A stretch of DNA of 64,000 nucleotides from NCBI GenBank assembly GCA_028279245.1, contig JANQOE010000003.1, forward strand, positions 1-64,000, given 5' to 3'. The notes beneath the pieces are model-generated. The model was not told the origin of the DNA and did not search any database. It saw only the letters and a program-made list of their open reading frames with translations. The stretch is from Alphaproteobacteria bacterium. GTDB lineage: Bacteria > Pseudomonadota > Alphaproteobacteria > UBA6615. Made by a program: the position numbers and the translations under genes. Of the stretch, positions 11,697 through 20,030 are shown in pieces (positions within the stretch are counted from its first letter, which is position 1; every line of letters starts with the position of its first letter).

Positions 11697-13111
11697 GCCT
11701 CGACCCAGAAGATCCGCAACAGGTTGGTGGCACCGGGCGTCCCGAACGGAACGCCCGCCGTCACCACCAGCCGGTCGCCCGGCTGCGCGAAATCGAGGGT
11801 CTGGGACAACTCCCCGGCCCGCTCGACCATGTCGTTGATGTTGGTCGCGTCCTCCGTCACCACCGTGTGCACCCCCCAGGCAACGGTGAGCTGCTGCGCG
11901 GTTTTGGTGTTCGGCGTCAAACACAGGATCGGCACGCTCGGCCGCTCGCGCGCCGCCCGCAGCGCGGTCGATCCAGAGGTTGTGTAGGTCACCACCGCCG
12001 CCGCGCGCATCGTCTCGGCCACCTGCCGGGCGGCCGCTGTGATCGCGTCCGCCGCGGTGGCTTCCGGATCGTGCTGCCCGCTATCCAAGAGGCTGCGGTA
12101 GAGCGGATCCTTCTCGACCTGCCGGATGATGCGGCTCATCATTGTCACGGACTCAGTCGGGTACTTCCCGGCAGCCGTCTCCCCGGACAGCATCACCGCA
12201 TCGGCCCCGTCATAGACCGCCGTCGCCACGTCCGACGCCTCCGCCCGGGTCGGCTGTGCCGCGGAGATCATCGAGTCCAGCATTTGCGTCGCCACAACGA
12301 CCGGTTTACCCGCTCGCCGGCTAGCCCGCACGATCTGCTTCTGCACGCCGGGCACCGTTTCCGGCGGCATCTCGACACCCAGGTCACCACGCGCCACCAT
12401 CACCGCATCGGAAAGCTCGATGATCTGCTCAAGATGGTCGATCGCCGACGGTTTCTCGAGCTTCGACATCACCCGCGCCCGGTTGCCGACCAATTTGCGC
12501 GCCTCGGCCACATCCTCGGGCCGCTGCACGAAGCTGAGCGCAATCCAGTCGCACCCGAGATCGAGACCGAACTGCAGATCCCTTCGGTCTTTTTCGGTGA
12601 GAGCCGCCAACGGCAAGATGACATCCGGCACATTGAAGCCCTTGCGGTCGGAAATCTCGCCGCCGACCTCCACCTCGGTCACCGCATAATCCGGCCCCAC
12701 CTCGTCGGCCCGCAGCCGGATGCGGCCGTCATCGATCAGGATCGTGGTGCCCGGCTCAAGCGCCTGGAACAGTTCAGGATGCGGGATGTTGGCCCGTTCG
12801 GCCGTGCCCGGCGCCGGTGACAAGTCGACACGGAAGGACTGCCCAGGTTCCAACGTCGCCTGGCCGCCTTCGAAGACGCCGACCCGCAGCTTCGGCCCCT
12901 GCAAATCGACCAGCACGCCGATGGGATGCTCGAACTCACGCTCCAGTGCCCGGACAGCTTGGTAGCGCTTGCGATGGTCCTCGTGGCTGCCATGGCTGAA
13001 ATTGAACCGGAACACATCGGCGCCCGCTTCGAACAGGCTACGAATGACATCCGGCGTGTCGCTGGAGGGCCCCAGCGTGGCCAGGATCTTGGCGTTACGA
13101 AAGCGCCGCAT
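11693..13111 (-). CDS. pyk: Pyruvate kinase
   Basis: This enzyme catalyses phosphoenolpyruvate + ADP to pyruvate + ATP, the last step of glycolysis. The 472-residue protein starts [18 protein letters not shown]. It shows [11 protein letters not shown], the [16 protein letters not shown] segment with the catalytic lysine, [12 protein letters not shown] for Mg2+ and substrate binding, and [14 protein letters not shown]. The C-terminal allosteric domain is complete. It stands alone, converging on dps and divergent from the N-formylglutamate amidohydrolase gene. Confidence 0.96.
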   Translation of the reverse strand: MRRFRNAKILATLGPSSDTPDVIRSLFEAGADVFRFNFSHGSHEDHRKRYQAVRALEREFEHPIGVLVDLQGPKLRVGVFEGGQATLEPGQSFRVDLSPAPGTAERANIPHPELFQALEPGTTILIDDGRIRLRADEVGPDYAVTEVEVGGEISDRKGFNVPDVILPLAALTEKDRRDLQFGLDLGCDWIALSFVQRPEDVAEARKLVGNRARVMSKLEKPSAIDHLEQIIELSDAVMVARGDLGVEMPPETVPGVQKQIVRASRRAGKPVVVATQMLDSMISAAQPTRAEASDVATAVYDGADAVMLSGETAAGKYPTESVTMMSRIIRQVEKDPLYRSLLDSGQHDPEATAADAITAAARQVAETMRAAAVVTYTTSGSTALRAARERPSVPILCLTPNTKTAQQLTVAWGVHTVVTEDATNINDMVERAGELSQTLDFAQPGDRLVVTAGVPFGTPGATNLLRIFWVEA

Positions 13112-13235
13112 TTTTGACTCGATTCCCAGGACAGCCCACGGTCTTCATACCGCACCGCAGCCATCGGTCAACCGACAAAGCGTTGGTTTTCGCGGAATCT
13201 GGTTCCGCCCGAAGAGTTATGACTATATTGCCCGA

Positions 13236-14051
13236 ATGCCGGACACCGCCGAGACCAGATCCCATCAAGAGCCGATTCTCGGCCCCAGCGACCCGCCGCC
13301 GTTCGACCATTTCAACTGGGACGGCGGCGCGCCCATCCTCCTACTGTGCGACCACGCCAGCAACCGCATTCCCCAGCGCCTCAACAGCCTAGGCCTCGAA
13401 CACGCCGAATTGCGCCGGCACATCGGTTGGGACATGGGCGCCGCCGAGTTAACCAAGCTGCTGGCCGGCCGCCTCGACTGCCCGGCCTTGCTCGCCAACT
13501 TTTCGCGGTTGGTGATCGACAACAACCGGACCCCCGACGATCCGACATCAACCCCGGAAATCAGTGACGGGGTCATCGTCCCCGGCAACCACGGCCTATC
13601 ATCGGCGGAGCGGCTGGCCCGGCACGATGAGATTTTTCGCCCCTACCACCAGGAAATAGACCGCAAGATCAGCGCCCTGATGGCCGCCGGCACGGTCCCA
13701 ATGGTCCTGTCGATCCACAGCTTCACGCCGATCATGCGGGGCGAGGAGCGTCCCTGGCATGTGAGCGTGCTGTGGCGCACCGATCCGCGCCTCCCCCATG
13801 CCATCCTACGGCATCTGCGGACCAAGCCGGCGGTCTGTGCCGGCGACAACGTCCCCTACTCGGCCCATGACGGTTACGGCTACACCGTGGAGTGCCACGC
13901 CGAGCCCCAAGGCCTTGCCCATGCTTTGCTGGAGGTGCGGCAGGACCTGATCGACACGCCTGCGGGGGTCGAACAATGGGGCAGCTTGCTGAGCGAGGTA
14001 TTGGCCGAGATCGCTACCGATAGCAGCATGCATGAGGCACGGCCCCAATGA
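13236..14051 (+). CDS. N-formylglutamate amidohydrolase family protein
   Basis: The family includes HutG-type enzymes that release formate from N-formyl-L-glutamate at the end of one histidine degradation route. The 271-residue protein shows LLLCDHASNRIPQRL near the N-terminus, HIGWDMGAAELTKLLA, NFSRLVIDNNR and VLSIHSFTP, the usual Zn and substrate motifs. The ORF track extends it upstream into pyk. The ATG at 13236 starts the conserved part. There are no hut genes nearby, and the stop overlaps the start of a GCS2-type ligase (ATGA). The natural substrate may therefore be another N-acyl or gamma-glutamyl compound. Confidence 0.85.
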   Translation: MPDTAETRSHQEPILGPSDPPPFDHFNWDGGAPILLLCDHASNRIPQRLNSLGLEHAELRRHIGWDMGAAELTKLLAGRLDCPALLANFSRLVIDNNRTPDDPTSTPEISDGVIVPGNHGLSSAERLARHDEIFRPYHQEIDRKISALMAAGTVPMVLSIHSFTPIMRGEERPWHVSVLWRTDPRLPHAILRHLRTKPAVCAGDNVPYSAHDGYGYTVECHAEPQGLAHALLEVRQDLIDTPAGVEQWGSLLSEVLAEIATDSSMHEARPQ

Positions 14052-15187
14052 AGAAGCATCCGCTGACCGTCGGGATCGAGGAAGAATACATGCTGGTCGA
14101 TCCCGACAGCCGCGATCTGGTGGACGACCCGCCGGACGGCCTGTTGCGCGATTGCAAAACAATCGTCAGCAAGCAGGTCGGTGCGGTGGTACCCGAGTTT
14201 CTCCGCGCCCAGGTCGAGGTCGGCACCGCGGTGTGCGAGTCCATCGACGTCGCCCGCGACAAGCTGAAACAACTACGGTTATGCGTCGCCGAGGCCGCCG
14301 AACGCCATGGCCTGCGGCCCATCGCCGCCTCCACCCATCCCTTCGCCAACTGGCAGACCCAACGCCACACCGAGGCCGAACGCTACGACATGCTAGCGGA
14401 GGATCTGCAGGCCGTCGCCCAACGCCTTCTGATCTGCGGCATGCATGTCCATGTCGGCCTCGACGACGACGAAACCCGTATCGACTTGATGAATCAAGTT
14501 GTCTACTTCCTGCCCCATCTCCTTGCATTATCGAGTTCTTCTCCCTTTTGGCAGGCGCGCAACACGGGTCTGATGAGTTACCGGATCAGCGTGTTCGATG
14601 AGCTGCCGCGCACCGGCCTGCCGGAGAAGTTCGACAGTTTCGGCGAATACCTTCGACACGTCGAAGTGCTGAAAAAAGCCGGCATCATCGACGACCCCAG
14701 CAAGCTGTGGTGGGACATCCGCGTCCATCCGAAGTTCCCGACGCTAGAGATGCGCATCACCGACGTCTGCACCCGGCTGGAGGACGGCATTAGCATTGCG
14801 GCACTGTATCTGAGCCTGCTGGCCGCGCTGCTGCGGCTGCGCCGCAACAACCAGCGCTGGCGTGTCTATTCCAACATGCTGATCAACGAGAACCGCTGGC
14901 GCGCCCAGCGATATGGCCTATCTGACGGGCTGATCGACTTCGGCATCGGCGAGGTCGTGCCTTACGCCGACTTACTGGAGGAGATGATCTCGATCGTGCG
15001 CGAGGACGCGGCCGAAAACGGATGTCTGGACTGTGTCGAGCATGCCCGCGACATCGTCAGCCGCGGCACCAGTGCCCAGCGCCAGGTCGCCATCTATCAG
15101 GCGGCGATCAAAGACGGCGCCAGCGAACGGGACGCCCTGAATGCCGTTGTCGATTGGCTGATCGACGAGACCGTCACCGACCTATAG
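14048..15187 (+). CDS. Carboxylate-amine ligase, GCS2/YbdK family
   Basis: These ATP-dependent enzymes join a carboxylate to an amine; E. coli YbdK has weak gamma-glutamyl-cysteine ligase activity. The 379-residue protein has the family start VGIEEEYMLVDPDSRDL (Mg2+/ATP glutamates). It also shows EVGTAVCESIDVARDKL, CGMHVHVGLDDDETRIDLMN, and WWDIRVHPKFPTLEMRITDVCT. The ATGA overlap with the upstream amidohydrolase gene implies coupled translation and a shared pathway. The true substrate pair is unknown. Confidence 0.85.
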   Translation: MKKHPLTVGIEEEYMLVDPDSRDLVDDPPDGLLRDCKTIVSKQVGAVVPEFLRAQVEVGTAVCESIDVARDKLKQLRLCVAEAAERHGLRPIAASTHPFANWQTQRHTEAERYDMLAEDLQAVAQRLLICGMHVHVGLDDDETRIDLMNQVVYFLPHLLALSSSSPFWQARNTGLMSYRISVFDELPRTGLPEKFDSFGEYLRHVEVLKKAGIIDDPSKLWWDIRVHPKFPTLEMRITDVCTRLEDGISIAALYLSLLAALLRLRRNNQRWRVYSNMLINENRWRAQRYGLSDGLIDFGIGEVVPYADLLEEMISIVREDAAENGCLDCVEHARDIVSRGTSAQRQVAIYQAAIKDGASERDALNAVVDWLIDETVTDL

Positions 15188-15207
15188 CCCTGGAGCAAGT
15201 AGCCGCC

Positions 15208-15504
15208 ATGGACCCAAAGACCCAAACCGAACTGGAAGCCGCCACCTTTCGGCGGCTGGTCGAGCATCTGCGGGAACACACCGATGTGCAGAACATCGAC
15301 CTGATGAACCTGGCCAGCTTCTGCCGCAACTGCCTCAGCAAGTGGTATCGCAGCGCCGCCGAGGAAAAAGGTTTGGAGATGAGCTACGACGATGCCCGTG
15401 AATTGGTCTACGGCATGCCGTACGCCGAGTGGAAATCCAAGTACCAGACTGAGGCATCGGCCGAGCAGCTCGCGACCTTCGAAACGAAGAAGCCCACAGA
15501 CTAG
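15208..15504 (+). CDS. DUF1244 domain protein
   Basis: This small cytoplasmic protein of 98 residues has the DUF1244 hallmark FCRNCLSKWYRSAAEEKG and MSYDDARELVYGMPYAEWK. Its conserved cysteines (CRNC) and aromatic residues make up most of the family. The track start (15022) lies inside the upstream ligase. The ATG at 15208, 20 bases after that gene's stop, gives the normal length. The function of the family is not established. It sits between the ligase and gapR on the same strand and may be co-transcribed. Confidence 0.85.
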   Translation: MDPKTQTELEAATFRRLVEHLREHTDVQNIDLMNLASFCRNCLSKWYRSAAEEKGLEMSYDDARELVYGMPYAEWKSKYQTEASAEQLATFETKKPTD

Positions 15505-15587
15505 GCTTGCGTCGCCGAAGCCCCGGCGACTAAAAAGCGCGTTCGCGCAAATCCCGGGCGCCGAGGCCCGGACAGAGGGGAAGTCGA

Positions 15588-15830
15588 ATGCCGGATGTAG
15601 GCGGAATCGCCGCTGACCGTCTGCGCTCGTTCGTTGAGCGCATCGAGAAACTGGAGGAGGAACGGGCCGCCATCGGCGCCGACATCCGTGAGGTCTTCTC
15701 CGAAGCAAAGGGGACGGGCTTTGACGTGAAGACGCTGCGCCAGGTCATCAAGCTGCGCAAAATGGAGCCGGCCGACCGTCAAGAACAAGAAGCGTTGCTA
15801 GAGCTTTACGTACGCGCGCTGAATCTCTGA
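15588..15830 (+). CDS. gapR: DUF2312 protein, GapR-type nucleoid-associated protein
   Basis: GapR of Caulobacter is an essential alphaproteobacterial nucleoid protein that binds overtwisted, AT-rich DNA ahead of replication and transcription. The 80-residue protein has the coiled N-terminal helix RLRSFVERIEKLEEERAAIG followed by IREVFSEAKGTGFDVKTLRQ and VIKLRKMEPADRQEQEALL. This matches the full GapR length and pattern. A GAGGGG ribosome binding site lies just before the ATG. The 83-base gap upstream contains a weak GC hairpin (15511-15530) without a T-run. Confidence 0.88.
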   Translation: MPDVGGIAADRLRSFVERIEKLEEERAAIGADIREVFSEAKGTGFDVKTLRQVIKLRKMEPADRQEQEALLELYVRALNL

Positions 15831-15836
15831 CGCAGC

Positions 15837-18800
15837 CTATTCGGCCGCCTGTGCCGTCGGCGTTGGACTACGAAAGGCTGCCAGCAATTCGGCCTCCCGC
15901 GCCTTGGTCGTTTGAACATTCGCCTCTTTGACATGGCCGTAGCCACGGATCCGCTCCGGCAAGCTCGCAATCTCCACCGCGAGACCATGGTTGTCGAAGC
16001 TCAGATCACGGATCAGCGCGCGAACCACTGTTTCGTATTCCTTGATCAAGGCACGCTCGGTGCGCCGCTCCACGGTCCGCCCGAACGGATCGAACGGTGT
16101 GCCCCGCAGGAACTTCAACCGCTTGAGCAGCCGCAGCGCCGGCCACATCCAGGGTCCAAACTCTTTCTTCGCGGGAATGCCGGTAACCGGGTCCTGCGTC
16201 GACAGGACCGGCGGCGCCATATGAAACTTCACTTTGAAGCCGCCCTCGAACTGCGCGTTCAGCCGGTCGAGAAAGCGCCGGTCCGTGTGTAGCCGGGCAA
16301 CCTCGTACTCGTCCTTATAGGCCAGCAGTTTGTAGTAATACCGCGCCACCGCCGCCGCCAAACCGTCGCGGCCCCGCGCCTGACTTTGCTCGGCCACACG
16401 CACCTGCTCCACCAGCGTCACGTATCGCTCGGCATATGCCTCATTCTGGTAAAGCACCAACTCGCCCCGGCGACGCGCCAGCAATTCGTCCAGCGTCGGT
16501 TCAGCCGGCGGATCAGCCACCTCCGAATCATCGGCGATTAGCCGTTCGACTTGCGACAGGTCGGACGCCGCGCAGCGGCCCCACATCAACGCCTTCTTGT
16601 TAAGGTCGACGGCAACGCCGTTGAGTTCCACGGCTTTCAACAAAGCCGCATAAGAGACGGGTACGAAACCCTTTTGCCAAGCGTAGCCTAGCAAAAAGAG
16701 GTTGGCACCGATGCTATTGCCGAGCAGTTTCGTCGCCAGGTGCGTGGCATCGACAAAGACGCTGTCGCCATCGGCGGTCGCATCGGTGATCAGCCGCTGC
16801 ATACGATCGCGCCCGAACACCAGATCCGGATCTTGGGTGAACTCGCCCGTGTAGGTGCGGTGTTGATTGATGATGCAGTGGGTCGCGCCTGCGCGCATCT
16901 TGGCGAGCGCATCGAAGCTGGCCGCCACCATAATGTCGCAGCCCAAAACCAGGTCCGCCGTACCGGCCGCCAACCGCACCGCCTGAATCTGCTCCGGTTG
17001 CGCGGCGATGCGGACATGGCTCGTCACCGCCCCACCTTTTTGCGCCAGCCCGGTCATGTCGAGCACCGAAACGCCCTTGCCCTCGATATGCGCCGCCATG
17101 CCGAGCAGTGCACCAATCGTCACCACGCCGGTGCCACCGACCCCGGTTATCAGGATGTTGTAGGGCTGGTCGGCCATGGCAGGCAGCACCGGCGCCGGCA
17201 GATCGGCGCCACGCGGGTCCAACGGCTCGCTCACATCCGCCTGCGGCCGCCGCAACCGCCCACCCTCGATCGTCACAAAGCTCGGGCAGAAACCCTTCAG
17301 GCAGGAGAAGTCCTTGTTGCAGCTCGATTGATCGATCGCCCGCTTGCGGCCGAACTCGGTTTCCATCGGGATGACCGACAGACAGTTCGATTGCACCGAG
17401 CAATCGCCGCAGCCTTCGCAGACTCGGTCGTTGATGAACACGCGCTTCGGCGGATCGGGATAGAGCCCGCGCTTCCGCCGCCGCCGCTTCTCCGCCGCGC
17501 AGGTCTGGTCGTAGATCAGGATGGTAACGCCCGGGACCTCTCGCAACTCGCGCTGCACTGTGTCCAGTTCGTCCCGGTGCCGCACCGTCACACCATCGGC
17601 AAAGCCTGGCCGAACCCCGTACTTCTCCGGCTCGTCGGTGACCACCACCATCTTGGCGACGCCCTCGGCCGCCAACTGGTTGGTCATCTGTGGCACGGTA
17701 AGCTGTCCGTCGACCGGCTGCCCGCCGGTCATCGCCACCGCGTCGTTGTAGAGCACCTTGTAGGTGATGTTGACGCCAGCCGCGATCGCCTGGCGGATCG
17801 CCAGATTGCCGGAGTGGAAGTAGGTGCCGTCACCCAGATTGACGAACACATGCTCTTCATCGGTGAACGGCGCCTGACCGACCCACGGCACGCCTTCGCC
17901 GCCCATCTGGCTGAAGGTCTCGGTGCGCCTGTCCATCCAGGTGACCATGTAGTGGCAGCCAATCCCAGCCAACGCCCGGCTGCCTTCTGGCACATTGGTC
18001 GAGGTGTTGTGCGGACAGCCGGAGCAGAAGTAGGGAATGCGCTTGGCGTACCCGCCAAGGCTGGCCAGCGCCTCTTCCTTCTCCTGCAGGAACGCTAGCC
18101 GGTCCCGCAGCCGCGCCGACGTGTGGAACCGCTCGATCCGTCCGGCCACCGCCCGGGCGATCGCCGCCGGCGTCAGCTCGCCGGTGGACGGCAGGATCCA
18201 AGTTCCGTCTTCGTCGAACTTGCCGATGACCCGCGGCCGCACGTCTGACCGCCAGTTGTAAAGCTGCTCCTTGAGCTGGTTCTCGATGACCGCCCGCTTC
18301 TCCTCGACCACCAAAACTTCTTCGAGGCCCTCGGCGAACCGCCGGATACCGTCCCGCTCCAACGGCCAGGACATGCCGACCTTGTAAACGACCAGGCCGA
18401 TCTCGGCGGCCAGCTCCTCGTCGATCCCCAGATCGTCCAGCGCCTGCCGCACATCCAGATACGACTTGCCGGTGGTCACGATGCCGAACCGCCGGTGCGG
18501 GCAGTCGATCACCACCTGGTCCAGCCTGTTCGCCCGCGCGAAGGCCAGGGCCGCGTACAGCTTGTACTTGTGCAGCCGGTATTCCTGATCCATCGGCGGG
18601 TCCGGCCAACGGATGTTCAGCCCGCCCTCCGGCAGTTCGAAGTCATCCGGCGTGACGATTTGGATCCGGTGCGGATCGACATAGACCGAGGCCGAACTGT
18701 CGACTGTCTCGGCGATCGTCTTCAGGCCGATCCAGCAACCGGAATAGCGCGACAAAGCAATACCCAGCCGCCCATAGTCGAGGATCTCTTGCACCCCGGA

Positions 18801-19316
18801 CGGATTGAGCACCGGCACCGAAGCATCGATGAAATTGTATTCGGACTGATGCGGCGCCGTGGACGACTTCGCCGCATGGTCGTCCCCCGCCAGCAGCAAC
18901 ACTCCACCGTGTTTGGCGGAGCCCGCCAGGTTCCCGTGTTTGAACACGTCGCCGCTGCGGTCGACACCCGGTCCCTTGCCGTACCACATGCCGACGACAC
19001 CGTCGTAGCGCGCGCCGGGGCCGAGCACCGCCTGCTGCGACCCCCATACCGCTGTCGCGCCCAGATCCTCGTTAACGGCCGGGCGGATCTGAATGTGATG
19101 GCGTTCGAGGAACGGCTTCGCCCGCAGAAACTGCTGATCCAGTCCGCCTAGGGGCGAGCCCCGGTAGCCGGAGACAAAGAAGCCGGTGTTTAGGCCGGCG
19201 GCCTCGTCGATGCGGCGCTGATCCATCGGCAGGCGGACCAGCGCTTGGATGCCGGACAGATATGCGCGCCCGGATTCCAGCGCATATTTGTCGTCGAGGG
19301 AAACCGCCGCCAACAT
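15837..19316 (-). CDS. Indolepyruvate ferredoxin oxidoreductase, fused alpha-beta type
   Basis: This large cytoplasmic enzyme of 1159 residues oxidatively decarboxylates aryl or branched 2-oxoacids to acyl-CoA. The N-terminal half is IorA-like (GFFVSGYRGSPLGGLDQQF near residue 46). The TPP site is GDGTYFHSGNLAIRQAIAAG. A cysteine cluster (VCEGCGDCSVQSNC, then SSCNKDFSCLKGFCPSF) in the 600s would hold iron-sulfur centres. The C-terminal part from about residue 730 is the IorB/gamma domain (NILITGVGGTGVVTIGALLG). The fused form is typical of aerobic alpha- and betaproteobacteria. It converges on gapR, with six bases between the stops. Confidence 0.92.
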   Translation of the reverse strand: MLAAVSLDDKYALESGRAYLSGIQALVRLPMDQRRIDEAAGLNTGFFVSGYRGSPLGGLDQQFLRAKPFLERHHIQIRPAVNEDLGATAVWGSQQAVLGPGARYDGVVGMWYGKGPGVDRSGDVFKHGNLAGSAKHGGVLLLAGDDHAAKSSTAPHQSEYNFIDASVPVLNPSGVQEILDYGRLGIALSRYSGCWIGLKTIAETVDSSASVYVDPHRIQIVTPDDFELPEGGLNIRWPDPPMDQEYRLHKYKLYAALAFARANRLDQVVIDCPHRRFGIVTTGKSYLDVRQALDDLGIDEELAAEIGLVVYKVGMSWPLERDGIRRFAEGLEEVLVVEEKRAVIENQLKEQLYNWRSDVRPRVIGKFDEDGTWILPSTGELTPAAIARAVAGRIERFHTSARLRDRLAFLQEKEEALASLGGYAKRIPYFCSGCPHNTSTNVPEGSRALAGIGCHYMVTWMDRRTETFSQMGGEGVPWVGQAPFTDEEHVFVNLGDGTYFHSGNLAIRQAIAAGVNITYKVLYNDAVAMTGGQPVDGQLTVPQMTNQLAAEGVAKMVVVTDEPEKYGVRPGFADGVTVRHRDELDTVQRELREVPGVTILIYDQTCAAEKRRRRKRGLYPDPPKRVFINDRVCEGCGDCSVQSNCLSVIPMETEFGRKRAIDQSSCNKDFSCLKGFCPSFVTIEGGRLRRPQADVSEPLDPRGADLPAPVLPAMADQPYNILITGVGGTGVVTIGALLGMAAHIEGKGVSVLDMTGLAQKGGAVTSHVRIAAQPEQIQAVRLAAGTADLVLGCDIMVAASFDALAKMRAGATHCIINQHRTYTGEFTQDPDLVFGRDRMQRLITDATADGDSVFVDATHLATKLLGNSIGANLFLLGYAWQKGFVPVSYAALLKAVELNGVAVDLNKKALMWGRCAASDLSQVERLIADDSEVADPPAEPTLDELLARRRGELVLYQNEAYAERYVTLVEQVRVAEQSQARGRDGLAAAVARYYYKLLAYKDEYEVARLHTDRRFLDRLNAQFEGGFKVKFHMAPPVLSTQDPVTGIPAKKEFGPWMWPALRLLKRLKFLRGTPFDPFGRTVERRTERALIKEYETVVRALIRDLSFDNHGLAVEIASLPERIRGYGHVKEANVQTTKAREAELLAAFRSPTPTAQAAE

Positions 19317-19477
19317 GCAGTAATCACTTAACCCCTTGTCTTGACCCGCGGATGTAGGGCCGTTCCAAGGGCAAGTCTATGCGCACCGCAGCAGACGCAA
19401 CAACCGTGCGGCGGCCGCATCTTCGCGTCTTGGGTTATTCCAAACCGCGCAGCCGGCCCGCAACAAAGCAAACTTCG

Positions 19478-20014
19478 CTAGGTTTTGAGATTGACGTGGG
19501 AAACGATGCGTTTCACCCCGGCGGTATCACGAACGACCGACCGCACGCGGTCCAGCTCCGCCTGGTTTTGCGCCAGTCCCATCAGGTAGACGACGCCGCC
19601 GACCGACCGCCAGCGGTAGTTGACGGACTGCACGGCCGAATCCTGCACCAGCTTGGCTTTGATCTTCGTTTCGATCGTCACGTCGCTGGCGGTGACCTTG
19701 AACCCGCCTTCCTCGCCGATCTGCAGCTCGTTAATGACCTCGGAGACACCGTCGATCCCGTTGGCTAGTCGAGTGGCGCGGTCATACGCGTCACGGTCGT
19801 CGACCGACCCGGTCAACATCAGCCGGCCTTCGAACACCGATCCGCTAACATCGACAAACAGGTCGCCCGTCTCCTGGGTGATCAGCACGGTCGACAGCTT
19901 TGCCCGGATGACATTGTCACTGACGACTTCGCCTGCCGTCCGCTCGTCCGTCACCCCTTGCGCCAAATCGCACGCGCCCAGCAACACCAGCACACCGAGC
20001 CAGACAAACCGCAT
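19478..20014 (-). CDS. BON-domain lipoprotein
   Basis: The 178-residue secreted protein begins MRFVWLGVLVLLGAC, a lipobox (LGAC), so it should be a lipoprotein. Two BON domains follow, each with the ILTGSV-like pattern: LFVDVSGSVFEGRLMLTGSV and YRWRSVGGVVYLMGLA, as in OsmY/DolP proteins that bind membranes. The start at 20012-20014 has GAGGG six bases upstream, better than the ATG at 20026 or the track start inside the upstream gene. It follows the acyl-CoA synthetase gene closely, suggesting one transcript with an envelope or lipid theme. Confidence 0.85.
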   Translation of the reverse strand: MRFVWLGVLVLLGACDLAQGVTDERTAGEVVSDNVIRAKLSTVLITQETGDLFVDVSGSVFEGRLMLTGSVDDRDAYDRATRLANGIDGVSEVINELQIGEEGGFKVTASDVTIETKIKAKLVQDSAVQSVNYRWRSVGGVVYLMGLAQNQAELDRVRSVVRDTAGVKRIVSHVNLKT

Positions 20015-20030
20015 TGATACCCTCATTCTG

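Noticed and set aside
15511-15530. GC-rich hairpin between the DUF1244 gene and gapR
   Set aside because: The stem is only seven base pairs and is not followed by a T-run, so I do not call it a terminator.
16740-18098. 452-codon plus-strand ORF opposite the indolepyruvate oxidoreductase gene
   Set aside because: It is an antisense shadow of a gene with clear motifs. Its product is rich in Arg, His and Gln and shows no domain. Many similar shadows occur in this GC-rich window.
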